Origin: Luidia sarsii
Lineage: Eukaryota; Echinodermata; Asteroidea; Paxillosida; Luidiidae
Length of the DNA: 64,000 bases
Direction: 5' to 3'
Assembly (NCBI GenBank): GCA_949987565.1
Contig: OX465102.1
Location: forward strand, 30,162,759-30,226,758
Shown one piece after another: positions 1 through 10,008 of this stretch; position 1 is the first letter of the stretch, and each line of letters starts with the position of its first letter. Below the pieces are notes generated by a model that was not told the origin of the DNA, made no database searches, and saw only the letters and a program-made list of their open reading frames with translations. The position numbers and the translations under genes were made by a program.

Positions 1-593
1 CAAAGACTGTTTATTTACCATAAGTTGTCAGTACACACTTTCGTGATAATTATTGCTCGGCCGTCATATTGGTCACCTTGTGCACTATACCGCAGGACAC
101 TAATAACTGATTGTCCGTAATATCATCATGAGATAAAGATGCAAACTTCAGAACCATTTTGTGCCAGGCAGGTCAAGGAATTATCATAATTGAGTATTGA
201 ACACAATCAAGTACTGATAAGTACTGAATAAGTACATACGAAGTACATAATAAGTGCTGAACAGAATCAAGCATCAAGAACCATGCTCCTGTGTTCGCAT
301 AGCTCAGGTACAATCTTCAATACTTCTGTGATCTCCGTGACGCAGACCAATCTAATGCATCATCAAAAGATAACGTTCATCGACTCTTCCTTTCCAACGA
401 ACCCATTCATGACTCCCCCCCATTACTCTGTTCAGAAACATTGCAATGGATTACGATGCTGCTGAAAGCAATCTGGCCGTTTCCTAAAGACACACACTGG
501 GAAAATGTTGTTTGGTCAAATCTTTCAATCAATGTTGGCTGAAACATCAACTGTGTGAGTTACTGCCTTTCAAAAAGGTCCTGCTATTTGAGC
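1..593. other. No recognisable feature
   Basis: Apparently single-copy DNA. The only open frame is about 60 codons with no recognisable motif. Nothing here resembles the repeat families seen elsewhere in the window, up to the TTAA target at 594-597. Confidence 0.5.
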
Positions 594-597
594 TTAA

Positions 598-1164
598 AGC
601 CCCTACACATTATTGGTAAGATCGAAAAACAGAAATGTTCACAGATTTACATGGAACTCATACAGTTTGAAGATGGTTATAGTTGAAACCTCTTACTGAA
701 ATATATCGACCTAAAATGTTGTATTTTTGGAGAAATTAGTAAAAGCAATAGTTTACGTCTCACCGAGATGTAAACTTTTTTTCGGAACAGTAGGGCGTTG
801 AATGCTGCATTTTCGCGAAACAAATGTGACTCGGCACAACGACATGAGGAATATCCCATCAAAACACTTTTTGAGTAAACAACGCCTGTAGTTAAAGTAT
901 CTTCACAATTCGATTGCAAATCAATTTTCTGTTTTTGGATTTTCGGAAATGTTAAGTATAAGAGGATATTATATTTTGATATCATTTGAAAACTAATGGT
1001 ATAATCTTTCACATCATTAGAAATGAAGCGGTTTTCACGATTTTCTCGAGACTCGGTTGGCGGATTGAGCTGAAATGTTCACAGGTGTGCTATTTCATGC
1101 ATATGTTGGATCAGACAACGTATGGATGCTATTCTTTGACCTCGACCAATGTTGTGTAGGGACT
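598..1164. mobile_element. TTAA-flanked MITE, family A, copy 1 (interrupted)
   Basis: The element is flanked by TTAA at 594-597 and 1165-1168. Its ends are imperfect inverted repeats: AGCCCCTACACA on the left and TGTGTAGGGACT on the right. The interior matches the copies at 15500-15969 and 49062-49427, including a GCGAAACAAA/TTTGTTTCGC segment. It encodes no protein. A TTAA target with short inverted ends is the hallmark of piggyBac-type cut-and-paste elements, so this is probably a non-autonomous derivative. A piece of an unrelated MITE interrupts it at 825-1022. Confidence 0.7.
825..1022. mobile_element. Partial GTGACC-type MITE nested in the TTAA element
   Basis: The piece begins TGTGACTCGGCACAACGACA and follows the short form of the GTGACC family (compare 12207-12432), but stops at CATCATTAGAA, before the second terminal repeat. 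Aligning the host element with its other copies shows an interruption between GAAACAAA and ATGAAGCGG. The insertion is therefore younger than its host and has lost one end. Confidence 0.65.
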
Positions 1165-1168
1165 TTAA

Positions 1169-4100
1169 GTTACTGGGTGAATTGTATAGTCACTAATGAT
1201 AGCAAAGCTAGTCACCTTTAATTCATGCAACTTGCCATTTGAAGTTGAGTCTGATGACTAGCAAATTATAGTTAAGAGTTAAAACAGCTTCAAATTTTGC
1301 AAATCATGTTTCCAAGTTATCAATAAACAGGGTCTGGTGTTCTGTTATAAAACTGATTCTGTTCTGACCTACTTGATCAGAGATCCATCTAAACGATACA
1401 TACATCAATTCGCTGTTTGGATATGAAGAAACCTGGGACCGACTCCGAGCATGTGCACCCAAAACTCAATCACCATTATAGACGCCATTTTGGGCATGGC
1501 GATTTGCAATTTATTGAGGGCGCCCTTGCGGTGTCAACGCGCAGGCAATGAGACCCCCTCGCATAATAACCTCATAGGTCGGTGAAGGTCATTTGGCATT
1601 TTAAACGCACGTGGACAAATTATCGGCGGATAATATCATGGCACAGACAAGTAGCCGACCCTATCCACGCTAGTTATCTTAACCGCACCGCGCTGCTCTA
1701 TTGTCAATGGCGTCACTCTGTCTGGATTGGTTATACACGCCTATGGTCCTTTATACGATTCCATGGCTCAGGCTCGGGCTCAGGCTTCGTCTCCGTCTGA
1801 CAAAAACATGGAAATCAAGGTTGGGGTTTGTCACCGAATTGGAAGACCTGTTGGCTGGATAAGTACAGAGTATTCACCACGAAACTGGGGCAAAACGCTT
1901 GCTGCTAAAATGTCTGTGAAAACGGCTAAGAGAAATTATGACCAAAGCCTATAATCCCGAGCCTAAGCCTTAATTTCGTCAACGGCCTATGTTTCATCCA
2001 CTCCCAGAGCCACTGCAAGCTGTACGAAGTGTCAGAAAATACGGCCATCTCAGAACAGAATAACCCAGTGACGCCGGTGCAGTGACAAAAAATAATGATA
2101 TTCGAGATGCTCCATTCTGTGAAAGGACGCACTGAAAATATACCGGCTGGTTGTTATTCTATTCCGACGCCATGTTGCATCCTTAGCTGCATCCTTCGAA
2201 GCTATACTCTCATTGCGAATGCCCATGGTAAGCAACCCGGCTCGTACATATTGCAAAGGTGTAGGCCATGGCTACGATATACGATTTGCTTCCCACAAGT
2301 AATTTTCATAGTCCCCCAAACTATGAGGATTAAACAAAAGCTATTGATCAAAGCGATCTGCCCGCGACCTCAAGGCACATACTGTAGGAAACTTCGTTGG
2401 TCAAATTTCACAATCCTGTCTCACCGAAATAACAACTGTCAAAATGCACGGTGGCATTTATATAATTTCAGCCAAAGTCCAAGTTAACAAAACAACTGAT
2501 ATTTGAAGTGGAGTATGGTTTGCCTAATAAATATACCGTGTGCAGAAACAGAAAAAAAGTCACGAAGACTTGACATGTTGAATAATTTACCCAAGTTTAC
2601 ATAAGATTACAGAACGCTGATTGTTAGTGCCTTTTTAAAATAAATTTTGGTCAGGTAGCATTTGCCTTAAAAAGGGCTCTTGCGGTATCTTACTTAAAGA
2701 TAGTCTCAATAATTGCACTAGAATTGCTTCTTTATGCCCGACTATCAAGGGGATGTTTAGTTATAAGTCGTACGCGTATTTTTGGATGGAAATCACATTC
2801 ATTCACCCTAACAGAGAGAGTGAAGTTATACAAAAACAAGCTGCAAGGTACAACGACATCACCGACCACAGAGAATATACAATCAAAGAATTGAGAGCCT
2901 ATAACGTTGCAATGATCCCAACTAGGCGCTTTTAATGGCATATAGTGGTCCAGTGGTTCATTCCGCCTGTCAGCAAAGTCCTACTGGGGCCCAAACGCCA
3001 TGCCCTCCCAGATTATTTCTCAACAGAGAAAGGAAGGGAAAATAATACAACTAAAGACTCGTTGTGTATTCTTCACAAGGTGTGATCCAGCCATTTTGTT
3101 ACCATACACGAAAAGCCACGCACCTTCAGAGTTCACGTTGACATCGATTCGGTGGGCAACGTCCACTGCGTTACTCGCTCTCTTCAGTACGGTGCGGGGG
3201 TACATTGTTTCGGTGGGTAGTTTGTAGACCACCGCCAAACTGGAAAATCCGACCGGAACTTTTGATTAAATTGTATTTCAAGTTGCTCCGTGCGTAGCCC
3301 GAGGGAAAAGAACTCCACAATAGCCCCCGGTTTCTCTCCAACTAGACACAGCCGCCGTTCGTTACCTTGAACTGTTATACAATACATTTTTATGACTGTT
3401 TATCTTATTGAGTATGCCCCCTTTCAGGGAGTGTATCTCATTGTGGCAACTGTTTTGCTTCGTTCCAGTATGGCGGGTCGGAGCGAACACGAAAACCAGA
3501 AGTCTGACGTTCGTCACGGGGAAGGGACAAAAATAGGAAAGAGACCGGGGTTCAAAGGTTGGATCCACATTATAGCGATAACAATGCTCGGCTAGGCGGG
3601 GTATTTTGATAGCGAGATGTCTGTCAGGGGTCTAGGCTATAGCAAGTCTGTGCAGAGGTATAGGGAGACTAGTGCTCGAGTCACACAAAAAAACCATCGA
3701 GTCTCACTTCAAGAACTTCAAGAGCGAGTCATACCTGCCGAATCATGAGTCATCCAGGTGGAGTGTCCGAGTCACGAGTCACGAAGCTCGAGTCTCCAGT
3801 CTCAGTCGCCTTTTACTTCAGTCCTGTATTGGAAACACATTTCCCAATGTGGACAGTTTTTCACGAGTGATAGGTCTACTTGCATCATAATAGTCCAGTG
3901 AGCTGGTCGGGGAAAATTCATTTCGGAAGCACCCGCCTTCGCTTCACTGCTCTATCTAGGGCGAGGTCCATGCACCATATAAGGGGAAGAAATACAGGTG
4001 GCCACGGGTCACACGGCTGACAACGCCATGTAGGCCTACCTTTACGCAGATGCAAACCTGGACTGGAGAAAATCCCCATTCGGCGACCAAAGTCACTGGA

Positions 4101-4198
4101 CCAAAGGAGGCATATAAGCGTCACGACGTATGACACTTAACCACCATGGCTAAGCTATAAGTGCGCATGCGCGAAGCCAGGTTTTGCTGAGGCCTCCC
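1169..4198. other. About 3 kb without a recognisable gene or repeat family
   Basis: Open frames are at most 130 codons, overlap on both strands and resemble nothing I know. The only low-level structure is a run rich in CGAGTC-like hexamers at about 3670-3800 (GAGTCACGAGTCACGAAGC and similar). A similar degenerate run is at 59700-59770. Confidence 0.5.
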
Positions 4199-4226
4199 CC
4201 ATTCATTCATTCATTCATTTCTCAGG
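4199..4226. repeat. (ATTC)n microsatellite
   Basis: A short uninterrupted run of ATTC tetranucleotides, about 6-7 units. It lies a few tens of bases upstream of the telomere-like block. Confidence 0.85.
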
Positions 4227-4251
4227 TAGTTACAGGCACAAGCACGAAACA

Positions 4252-4392
4252 ACCCTAACCCTAACCCTAATCATAACCTTAACAACCCTCATCCTGAACC
4301 TAACCCTAATCCTAATCCTAATCCTAACTCTATCAGTAACGCTAACCCAACCCGAACTGTAACTCTAATCGTAACCATAACCCTAACCGTAG
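4252..4392. repeat. Interstitial telomere-like block, degenerate (CCCTAA)n
   Basis: It begins with three good CCCTAA units and decays into CCTAAT, CATAAC, CCTGAAC and related hexamers over about 140 bp, ending near CCCTAACCGTAG. CCCTAA is the C-rich strand of the TTAGGG telomere repeat of most animals. Its degeneracy and internal position argue for an old interstitial telomeric sequence, not a chromosome end. Confidence 0.8.
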
Positions 4393-4756
4393 CGCCCTAA
4401 GACTAACCTACGCTGGTTTACAAAACACGTCCTTGTATAGTCCCCACACAATTTACGGGGTACCAGCATGGCTCAACGACGGTGGTTAAGCGTCATCTGT
4501 CGGTCCTGTTATATATCTCGACCAAAGCGGAGTTGGAGATTGAAGGGTGTTCCGAATGGTTCTCGTGTCTTCCGTTGAAGACTGAAAAAGAACAAAAGGA
4601 AAACAGGACTGCCAGATCTGACGTCATTTCCGCTAACTTACCCAGCGTGAATTAGCTGGGTCGTGTGGGGGTAACCCGGCGTGTCTACCGGGGGAACTAA
4701 TCGAACGCACCTTAATATCGTGAACGTCAATTCCTATGTGTTCAATTTGTTTGAGG
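4393..4756. other. No recognisable feature
   Basis: Short unique-looking spacer between the telomere-like block and the purine-rich tract. No open frame or repeat that I can support. Confidence 0.5.
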
Positions 4757-5292
4757 AAGGGGAGAGGGAGAGAGACAGACGGGATACATGGACAGGCAGA
4801 GGGAAAGAGAGGTGGGAAGAGAGTAAGGGAGAGAGAAAGAGAGTGGTGGAAGAGAGAGAGCTGAAGAGATAGGGGAGAGAGATAGAGATGGAGAGAGAGG
4901 GGGAGGAGAGAGGGGAGAGAGAAAAAGAGGGGGAGAGAGAGAGGTGGAGAGAGAGGGAGAGAGAGGGAGAGAGAGAGGGGGGATAGTGATGGAGATATAC
5001 AGGGAGAGAAAGAGGGGGAGAGAGGGGAAGATAGAGAGGAAGAGAAATGTAGAGATACATTAAGAGAGAGGAAGAGACTGAGAGACAGGGAGAGAGAGAC
5101 ATGGAGGGGGAGATATACAGGGAGAGAAAGAGGGAGAGAGAGGGGAAGATAGAGATGAAGAGAGAGGTAGAGATACATTGAGAGAGATGGAGAGACTGAG
5201 AGACATGGAGAGAGAGACACGGAGGGGGAGAGAGACAGGGAGAGAGACAGGAAGAGAGACATTGGGAGACAGGGATAGATCGAGGGACAGGG
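4757..5292. repeat. Purine-only GAGAGG/GAGA tract
   Basis: Over 500 bp the plus strand is nearly all G and A, with GAGAGGGAGAGA-type units and scattered T or C. A diverged sub-repeat occurs twice (GATATACAGGGAGAGAAAGA near 4993 and 5111). Open frames here read as poly-(S/L/P) and are composition artefacts. Long homopurine tracts can form triplex (H-DNA) structures. Confidence 0.9.
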
Positions 5293-6972
5293 AAATGCAC
5301 ATATGAGCACCCGCAAGAAGCACAGATCTCGTTGCAATCGTCAACGGTAGGCCTATGGGCTTAATTAGCACAAGGTTATCACCATTCGGCGGCTGATAAC
5401 CCAGTTCAAACAGAACTGCTTGATAATGTTTTGACGGCGAACCCTCTACTGAACACAGGAGGCACAATGTAAACTCAGAGAGCTCCAGATCTGCCGATAT
5501 CTGCGATAAATCTAACACAAACGACGTAATTCCATGGAAGCCATTGCTGCTTATTACTGCATTACTGCTTCCGTTTACGCAGTGTATATTAGCAGCCCAG
5601 TTCCTTCTCGCATGGTTGCTAGTGCTACACTGCAAAAACGGTGCTCACATCATGCACATGGATGAAGTATGTTGGGGCACATGGTGCACGATACATGCGC
5701 ACGAGGTGATGCTCACTTTCATTCCATGTGCTTGAGGTACAGTGGATAGGGAGATGTTCTTGTACATGAAGCACTTCATGTCATATGTGCTTGAGCTACA
5801 GTATTTCATGTGCATGTAGTACAGTAGGTGCCTCAAGTGTTCATGATTCTGGGACAAATATGTGCCATTGCAGAAGTGCTTGAGGTGCAGTTCGTTTTTA
5901 GAGTGTAGTGGTTAAGCAAAAAATAGTCAAAGCGTTGTTGCATGCAGTGGCTTATTAAACCAAGTTGGGCCTAGTCCGAGAGTGTTTGGAATTACCTGCA
6001 ATGGCCAACGGGTTCCATAGACTCGTGTACAATTCGAAGTCGCAGCCGATGGATTAGTCCAACACAGATCAGGTTATTCTTGGAATGCACGTCTTCACGT
6101 TGTCACGAGCCAGCATTTGGACCATTGTTGGCCCAAATACCAACTGGTATCACTATCATTAAGCCTAATGGTAAATGGATCCTCAACATTTTGACTGTAG
6201 GCCTATTGGTGGGAATTAATCACCTGACCTTTCTGTATTAAAACCAGACCAAGTGGTTTGTAAACGATTTTGAAATTTGTTTCGAAACTTATTTGATTTA
6301 CTTTGTAAACAGAAGTGGGGCACTAAAATTGTCGGCCGAAACCGTTTCCCAAATGAATACTTGATCATCTCGTTTACTCTGAAACTCTGGAGGAGAGCGA
6401 CTGTTTTTAACCGACAGCTTTAGTTGACCAACAGGGTGATAACTACAAGCCGATATTTGGACCAGCGTTGGTTAGATATTTCTACAGTCTATTCCTGCTT
6501 CCAGTACAGTGTGCAAAGTTTGACACATACCTGCAATCTCGAAGGAGAGACATCTGGATTGATTTTTCTAGACGTTAACATTTAACCGAGTAATATTGTT
6601 TTCTTCTATTGTTTTCTTCCAGTGCGGCTTGCAAAGTTGGACAAAACAGACATACAGATGTTTGTATTTCTAGACGTTCAAAGTTAACATTTAATCGAGT
6701 AATAGCTTTTTGCATTATAGATATAATATCTATATAAAGATATAGTTATTTAGGATATAGATAGAGGTACCTCTATCTATTCTTAGAAATAATGATATCG
6801 CTATGACTAATAGAGATTGTGACCCGTTATCATTGATAATAGATATTCCCTCTCTTTTTCAAACATCTCCGTGTTTCAGACTAAATGTTAACTGTGCACG
6901 CCATACTCCAGGCTTCGCACGTACGTGGGCTTCATGGGTTGTTTCTGTGCGGGCAGGGACGGTGACGGGGCG
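5293..6972. other. Mostly featureless; weak local repeats
   Basis: At 5640-5880 a diverged motif close to ATGTGCTTGAGGTACAGT recurs about six times at irregular spacing, suggesting an old minisatellite. At 6695-6785 there is an AT-rich stretch with ATAGATATAATATCTAT and AGATAGAGGTACCTCTATCT palindromes. Otherwise nothing recognisable. Confidence 0.5.
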
Positions 6973-7790
6973 CGATTATTTTTTTCCGTACCACTAACGC
7001 GTCAAGTTGGCCCCTTAATTGCAGTTGTGCGACTTGAATGAAGACCAAGGTGATTTCCGCGGCTCGTTGCCAACTCGCCCACTAGTCTACCTACCCCTTG
7101 CCAACTCGCCCACTAGTCTACTTCCCCTTGCCAACTCGCCCACTAGTCTACTTGCCCCTTGCCAACTCGCCCACTAGTCTACTTCCCCTTGCCAACTCGC
7201 TCACTAGTCTACTTGCCCCTAGCCAACTCGCCCACTAGTCTACCTACCCCTTGCCAACTCGCCCACTAGTCTACTTCCCCTTGCCAACTCGCCCACTAGT
7301 CTACTTGCCCCTTTCCAACTCGCCCACTAGTCTACTTGCTCCTAGCCAACTCGCCCATTGGTCTACCTGCCCCTTGCCAACTCGCCAACTGGTCTACTTG
7401 CCCCTTGCCAACTCGCCCACTAGTCTACTTTCCCCTAGCCAACTCGCATACTAGTCTACTTGCCCCTTGCCAACGAGCCCACTAGTCTACTTGCCCCTAG
7501 CCAACACGCCTACTAGTCTACTTGCCCCTAGCCACCTCGCCCACTAGTCTACTTGCCCCTTGCCAACTCGCCCACTGGTCTACTTGCCCCTAGCCAACAC
7601 GCCTACTAGTCTACTTGCCCCATGCCACCTCGCCCACTCGTCTACCTGCCCCTTGCCCCTTGCCAACTCGCCCACTAGTCTACTTGCCCCTTGCCAACGA
7701 GCCGCGGAAATCGCGTTGGTCTTCATTCAAGTCGCACAATTGCAATTAAGTGGCGAACTTGACGCGTTAGTGGTACGGAAAAAAATAATC
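6973..7790. mobile_element. Foldback element: long inverted ends around a 31-bp minisatellite
   Basis: The left end (6973 to about 7070) and right end (about 7690-7790) are inverted repeats of about 100 bp. Both carry CGATTATTTTTTTCC, CCGTACCACTAACGCGTCAA, GCGACTTGAATGAAGACCAA and CCGCGGCTCGTTGGC-like blocks in opposite order. Between them lie about 20 tandem units of 31 bp (see next entry). This is the architecture of foldback transposons. No transposase is present. A target duplication is not clear; GTGACGGGG and ATGACAGGG near the two ends are only a weak candidate. Confidence 0.75.
7067..7704. repeat. 31-bp minisatellite inside the foldback element
   Basis: The unit is CCAACTCGCCCACTAGTCTA followed by CTTGCCCCTTG-type spacer. 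There are about 20 copies with few substitutions (TTCCCC, TACCCC, CTAGCC variants). Because 31 is not a multiple of 3 the frame rotates, so the proline/leucine-rich open frames at 7251-7454 and 7560-8021 are artefacts. Confidence 0.9.
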
Positions 7791-8800
7791 GATGACAGGG
7801 CAGGGGCGGGGGTGAAGGTTCAAAGGGCACCCAGGGGGCACGGCAGGGATCACGCCTCACGCCCGCTCTGCTCTGGGCGCCAGCTTATACAGTCGCAGGA
7901 GCGCTGGGTCGGAGGTCCCTATGGGGATCCAATGCATTGTCAATCAGGGTTTTTTCCCTTTGGTTGCACGAAATCGAAGAAAGGAAGGCGATTATTCTTT
8001 GAAATACCCACTACGGCTTGAAAAAGCCTTTCTTGAAAAATTTTTTTAGGGGTTTATTTTAGAGGTCCGTCCCTCGATGAGGGCTCTAGAGTATCAGGTG
8101 GGGAGGGGAGGGGGACATTGGTAACGTCATCAGCTATGATCTCACCAGTCTGGAATTCGGCCTCTTTCCTTTGGCGCCTAACCCAGTATATCCGGCAGAG
8201 GGCGTCATTTTTGGGCAGTCTGGTTCAGGGTGCAGCACACTAAATATGCTTCCCTAGGCTACAGTGCAAACAAAAACCCTAACAAGTACAATTATTCATG
8301 AGCAAATTTGTGACGTCGTCACATGATCCTGCAACATAAACCAATTTGATGTGTACAGAAGTTTCTGAACATTTCTGGGTTTTTTTAAGCAGACCTATCC
8401 TTAAACCTGTTGATTTACTGCCAAAATGTAGGCTTCATAATCATTTAGCGAAGGAGTTTTTCATCAAATCAAATCCAGAGGGATGAATTTGTAGTTTGAA
8501 AGTTAATACATTTCTTTTGTTTTTTAAACCGTGGGTTCCTGACATTCTCATTTTCATAAGAATACTTTTAAAGGTGAAAAAGATGACGAATTTTTGTCTC
8601 CACTAAGAAAAAGAAGCTTGCTAATATGTTTGTACACTTCAGATTCCGAGATGACATCAGAAAATGAGCTTGACGGTATGTGATATTTTTCAGATACCAT
8701 TTACAGGTCAACTGCGACGCATGCTGGATCTTTTTGTTATTATTTAAAAAAATACTGTGGTGTCAGTCAAATACAGGTATGTATGGGAAAGAGCTTAAAG
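7791..8800. other. No gene; small SINE-tail fragment
   Basis: No recognisable gene. ACTGTGGTGTCAGTCAAATA at about 8755-8774 resembles the 3' part of the SINE at 29407-29664 (ATTGTGGTGTCAGTGAAATA), so a truncated copy may be present. The rest looks unique. Confidence 0.45.
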
Positions 8801-8985
8801 TGTTATACACAAATGTTGCAAACTGCTTACTGAATAAAATTACCAAAATGCAAATTTCTAAATTAAGTGGGCCTGAGGTTTCAATCCTAGCAGGACCTTT
8901 CTCAAAGGCAGAGAAAGAGAAAGGTAGAGAAAGGTCCTGCTAGGATCGAAACGTCATACCCACTAAATTTTTAGATATGGGAAAG
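8801..8985. mobile_element. PLE-1 remnant, two 3' ends head to head
   Basis: The left half reads, in reverse, the PLE-1 3' end: TTGCAAACTGCTTACTGA, then AAATGCAAAT, AGTGGGCCTGA, then TCCTAGCAGGACCTTTCTCA. After a short GAGAAAGAGAAAGG spacer the forward version follows: AAAGGTCCTGCTAGGATCGA, AACGTCATACCCACTAAAT. The pair makes an imperfect palindrome like the one at 13472-13570. Confidence 0.6.
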
Positions 8986-9309
8986 AGGTTAAAAAATCAA
9001 TTAAATTTTAATAAGAGTTGGAGCAGCCACGCCCCCTGGAGACCGTTGACCTATTGCTGTATATCCCCAGTGGTCATGCCCCCCCCCCCTGTTTAACCTG
9101 GTTACAGCAGCTCGGGATAGTACAAATTGGATGCAGCCAAGTGGAACGACACCATCTATTGTTACAAGTTGTGGGCATACACTTTATATTGGCCGGCGCG
9201 GTGTGGCCACTTTTGACCATAGCTTTGACACACTCTGTGTGCTTCATGCAAGGCTCACAAACCCCTGCATGACGTCACATACTATAAGCCATTACTGAGT
9301 ACCCACGTA
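8986..9309. other. No recognisable feature
   Basis: Unique-looking AT-rich to mixed spacer. No supported open frame or repeat. Confidence 0.5.
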
Positions 9310-9558
9310 CTGGGCTCAATTTCATAGAGACGCTTTAAGCGTGAACATCTGCTCAGCAGGAAAAGTCTTCCTTGTGTAAGCAGGATTGCAAACTGCACTG
9401 TGATGCAATGTCCATTGCGTTTGGACTTGTATTCCACTCTTCTTTGCTTAGCATGAAACATCAGTGGAGTTTAGGTTGGCAAGGAGATCTAATTGTTGCC
9501 CGTGACTGTTTGCGCTGAAGCACAATTGGGATCTTAAGCGTCTCTATGGAGTAGGCCC
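9310..9558. mobile_element. GGGCCCAATTTCATAGAG-type MITE, copy 1
   Basis: About 250 bp beginning CTGGGCTCAATTTCATAGAG and ending CTTAAGCGTCTCTATGG, i.e. inverted ends of about 25 bp. Internal blocks GTCTTCCTTGTGTAAGCAGG and TTGTATTCCACTCTTCTTTG are shared with the copy immediately downstream. Non-coding. I recall similar termini from marine invertebrate genomes but cannot check. Confidence 0.65.
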
Positions 9559-9808
9559 CTGGGCCCAATATCATAGAGCCGCTTAAGCTTGAAAATCTGC
9601 TAAGCAAGAAAAGTCTTCCTCGTGTAAGCAGGATTACAAACCGCACCGCGATGTGATGTCAATTACTTTTGACTTGTATTCCACTCTTCTTTACTCAGAA
9701 GGAAACGAAAGTCGAAGTTTGGGTTGGCAAGGTGATCCTACAAACCCTGACCTTTTGTGCTTAAGCAGATTTTGGCGCTTAAGCGGCTCTATGAAATTTA
9801 CCCTTGGT
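9559..9808. mobile_element. GGGCCCAATTTCATAGAG-type MITE, copy 2 (tandem)
   Basis: It starts CTGGGCCCAATATCATAGAG and ends GCTTAAGCGGCTCTATGAAA, which pairs with its own start. It sits directly head to tail with copy 1, in the same orientation, with the outer GGGCCC shared or nearly shared. The arrangement suggests either tandem duplication or insertion into the end of copy 1. Confidence 0.65.
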
Positions 9809-9942
9809 CTCAACCACTCGGTCGGTGGCATGATGATATGATATATGGCATATTATATGACATGATATTATTGGTAAATCAAAGGAAAGTAAACAAATTT
9901 CTTACAAAACAAATAATGTAAAAATGATACATAGGTCGAGAG

Positions 9943-10008
9943 AAGTTGTATACGAAGCGTCTTCGGACTATTCAACCACATTGCCTCAACTGCCAGGGAG
10001 GGGTTTGA
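9943..10008 (+). pseudogene. Fragment of a Penelope-like GIY-YIG endonuclease C-terminus
   Basis: The frame reads KLYTKRLRTIQPHCLN followed by CQGGV and a stop. Penelope-like proteins end in a GIY-YIG endonuclease whose last segment has the pattern W/Y..L.T..P.GLN; here GLN has become CLN. The same peptide is encoded at 14494-14547 and 63593-63667. No upstream reverse transcriptase is present, so it is a decayed 5'-truncated copy. Confidence 0.5.

Noticed and set aside
4252..4392. True chromosome end
   Set aside because: Too short and degenerate, with ordinary DNA on both sides.
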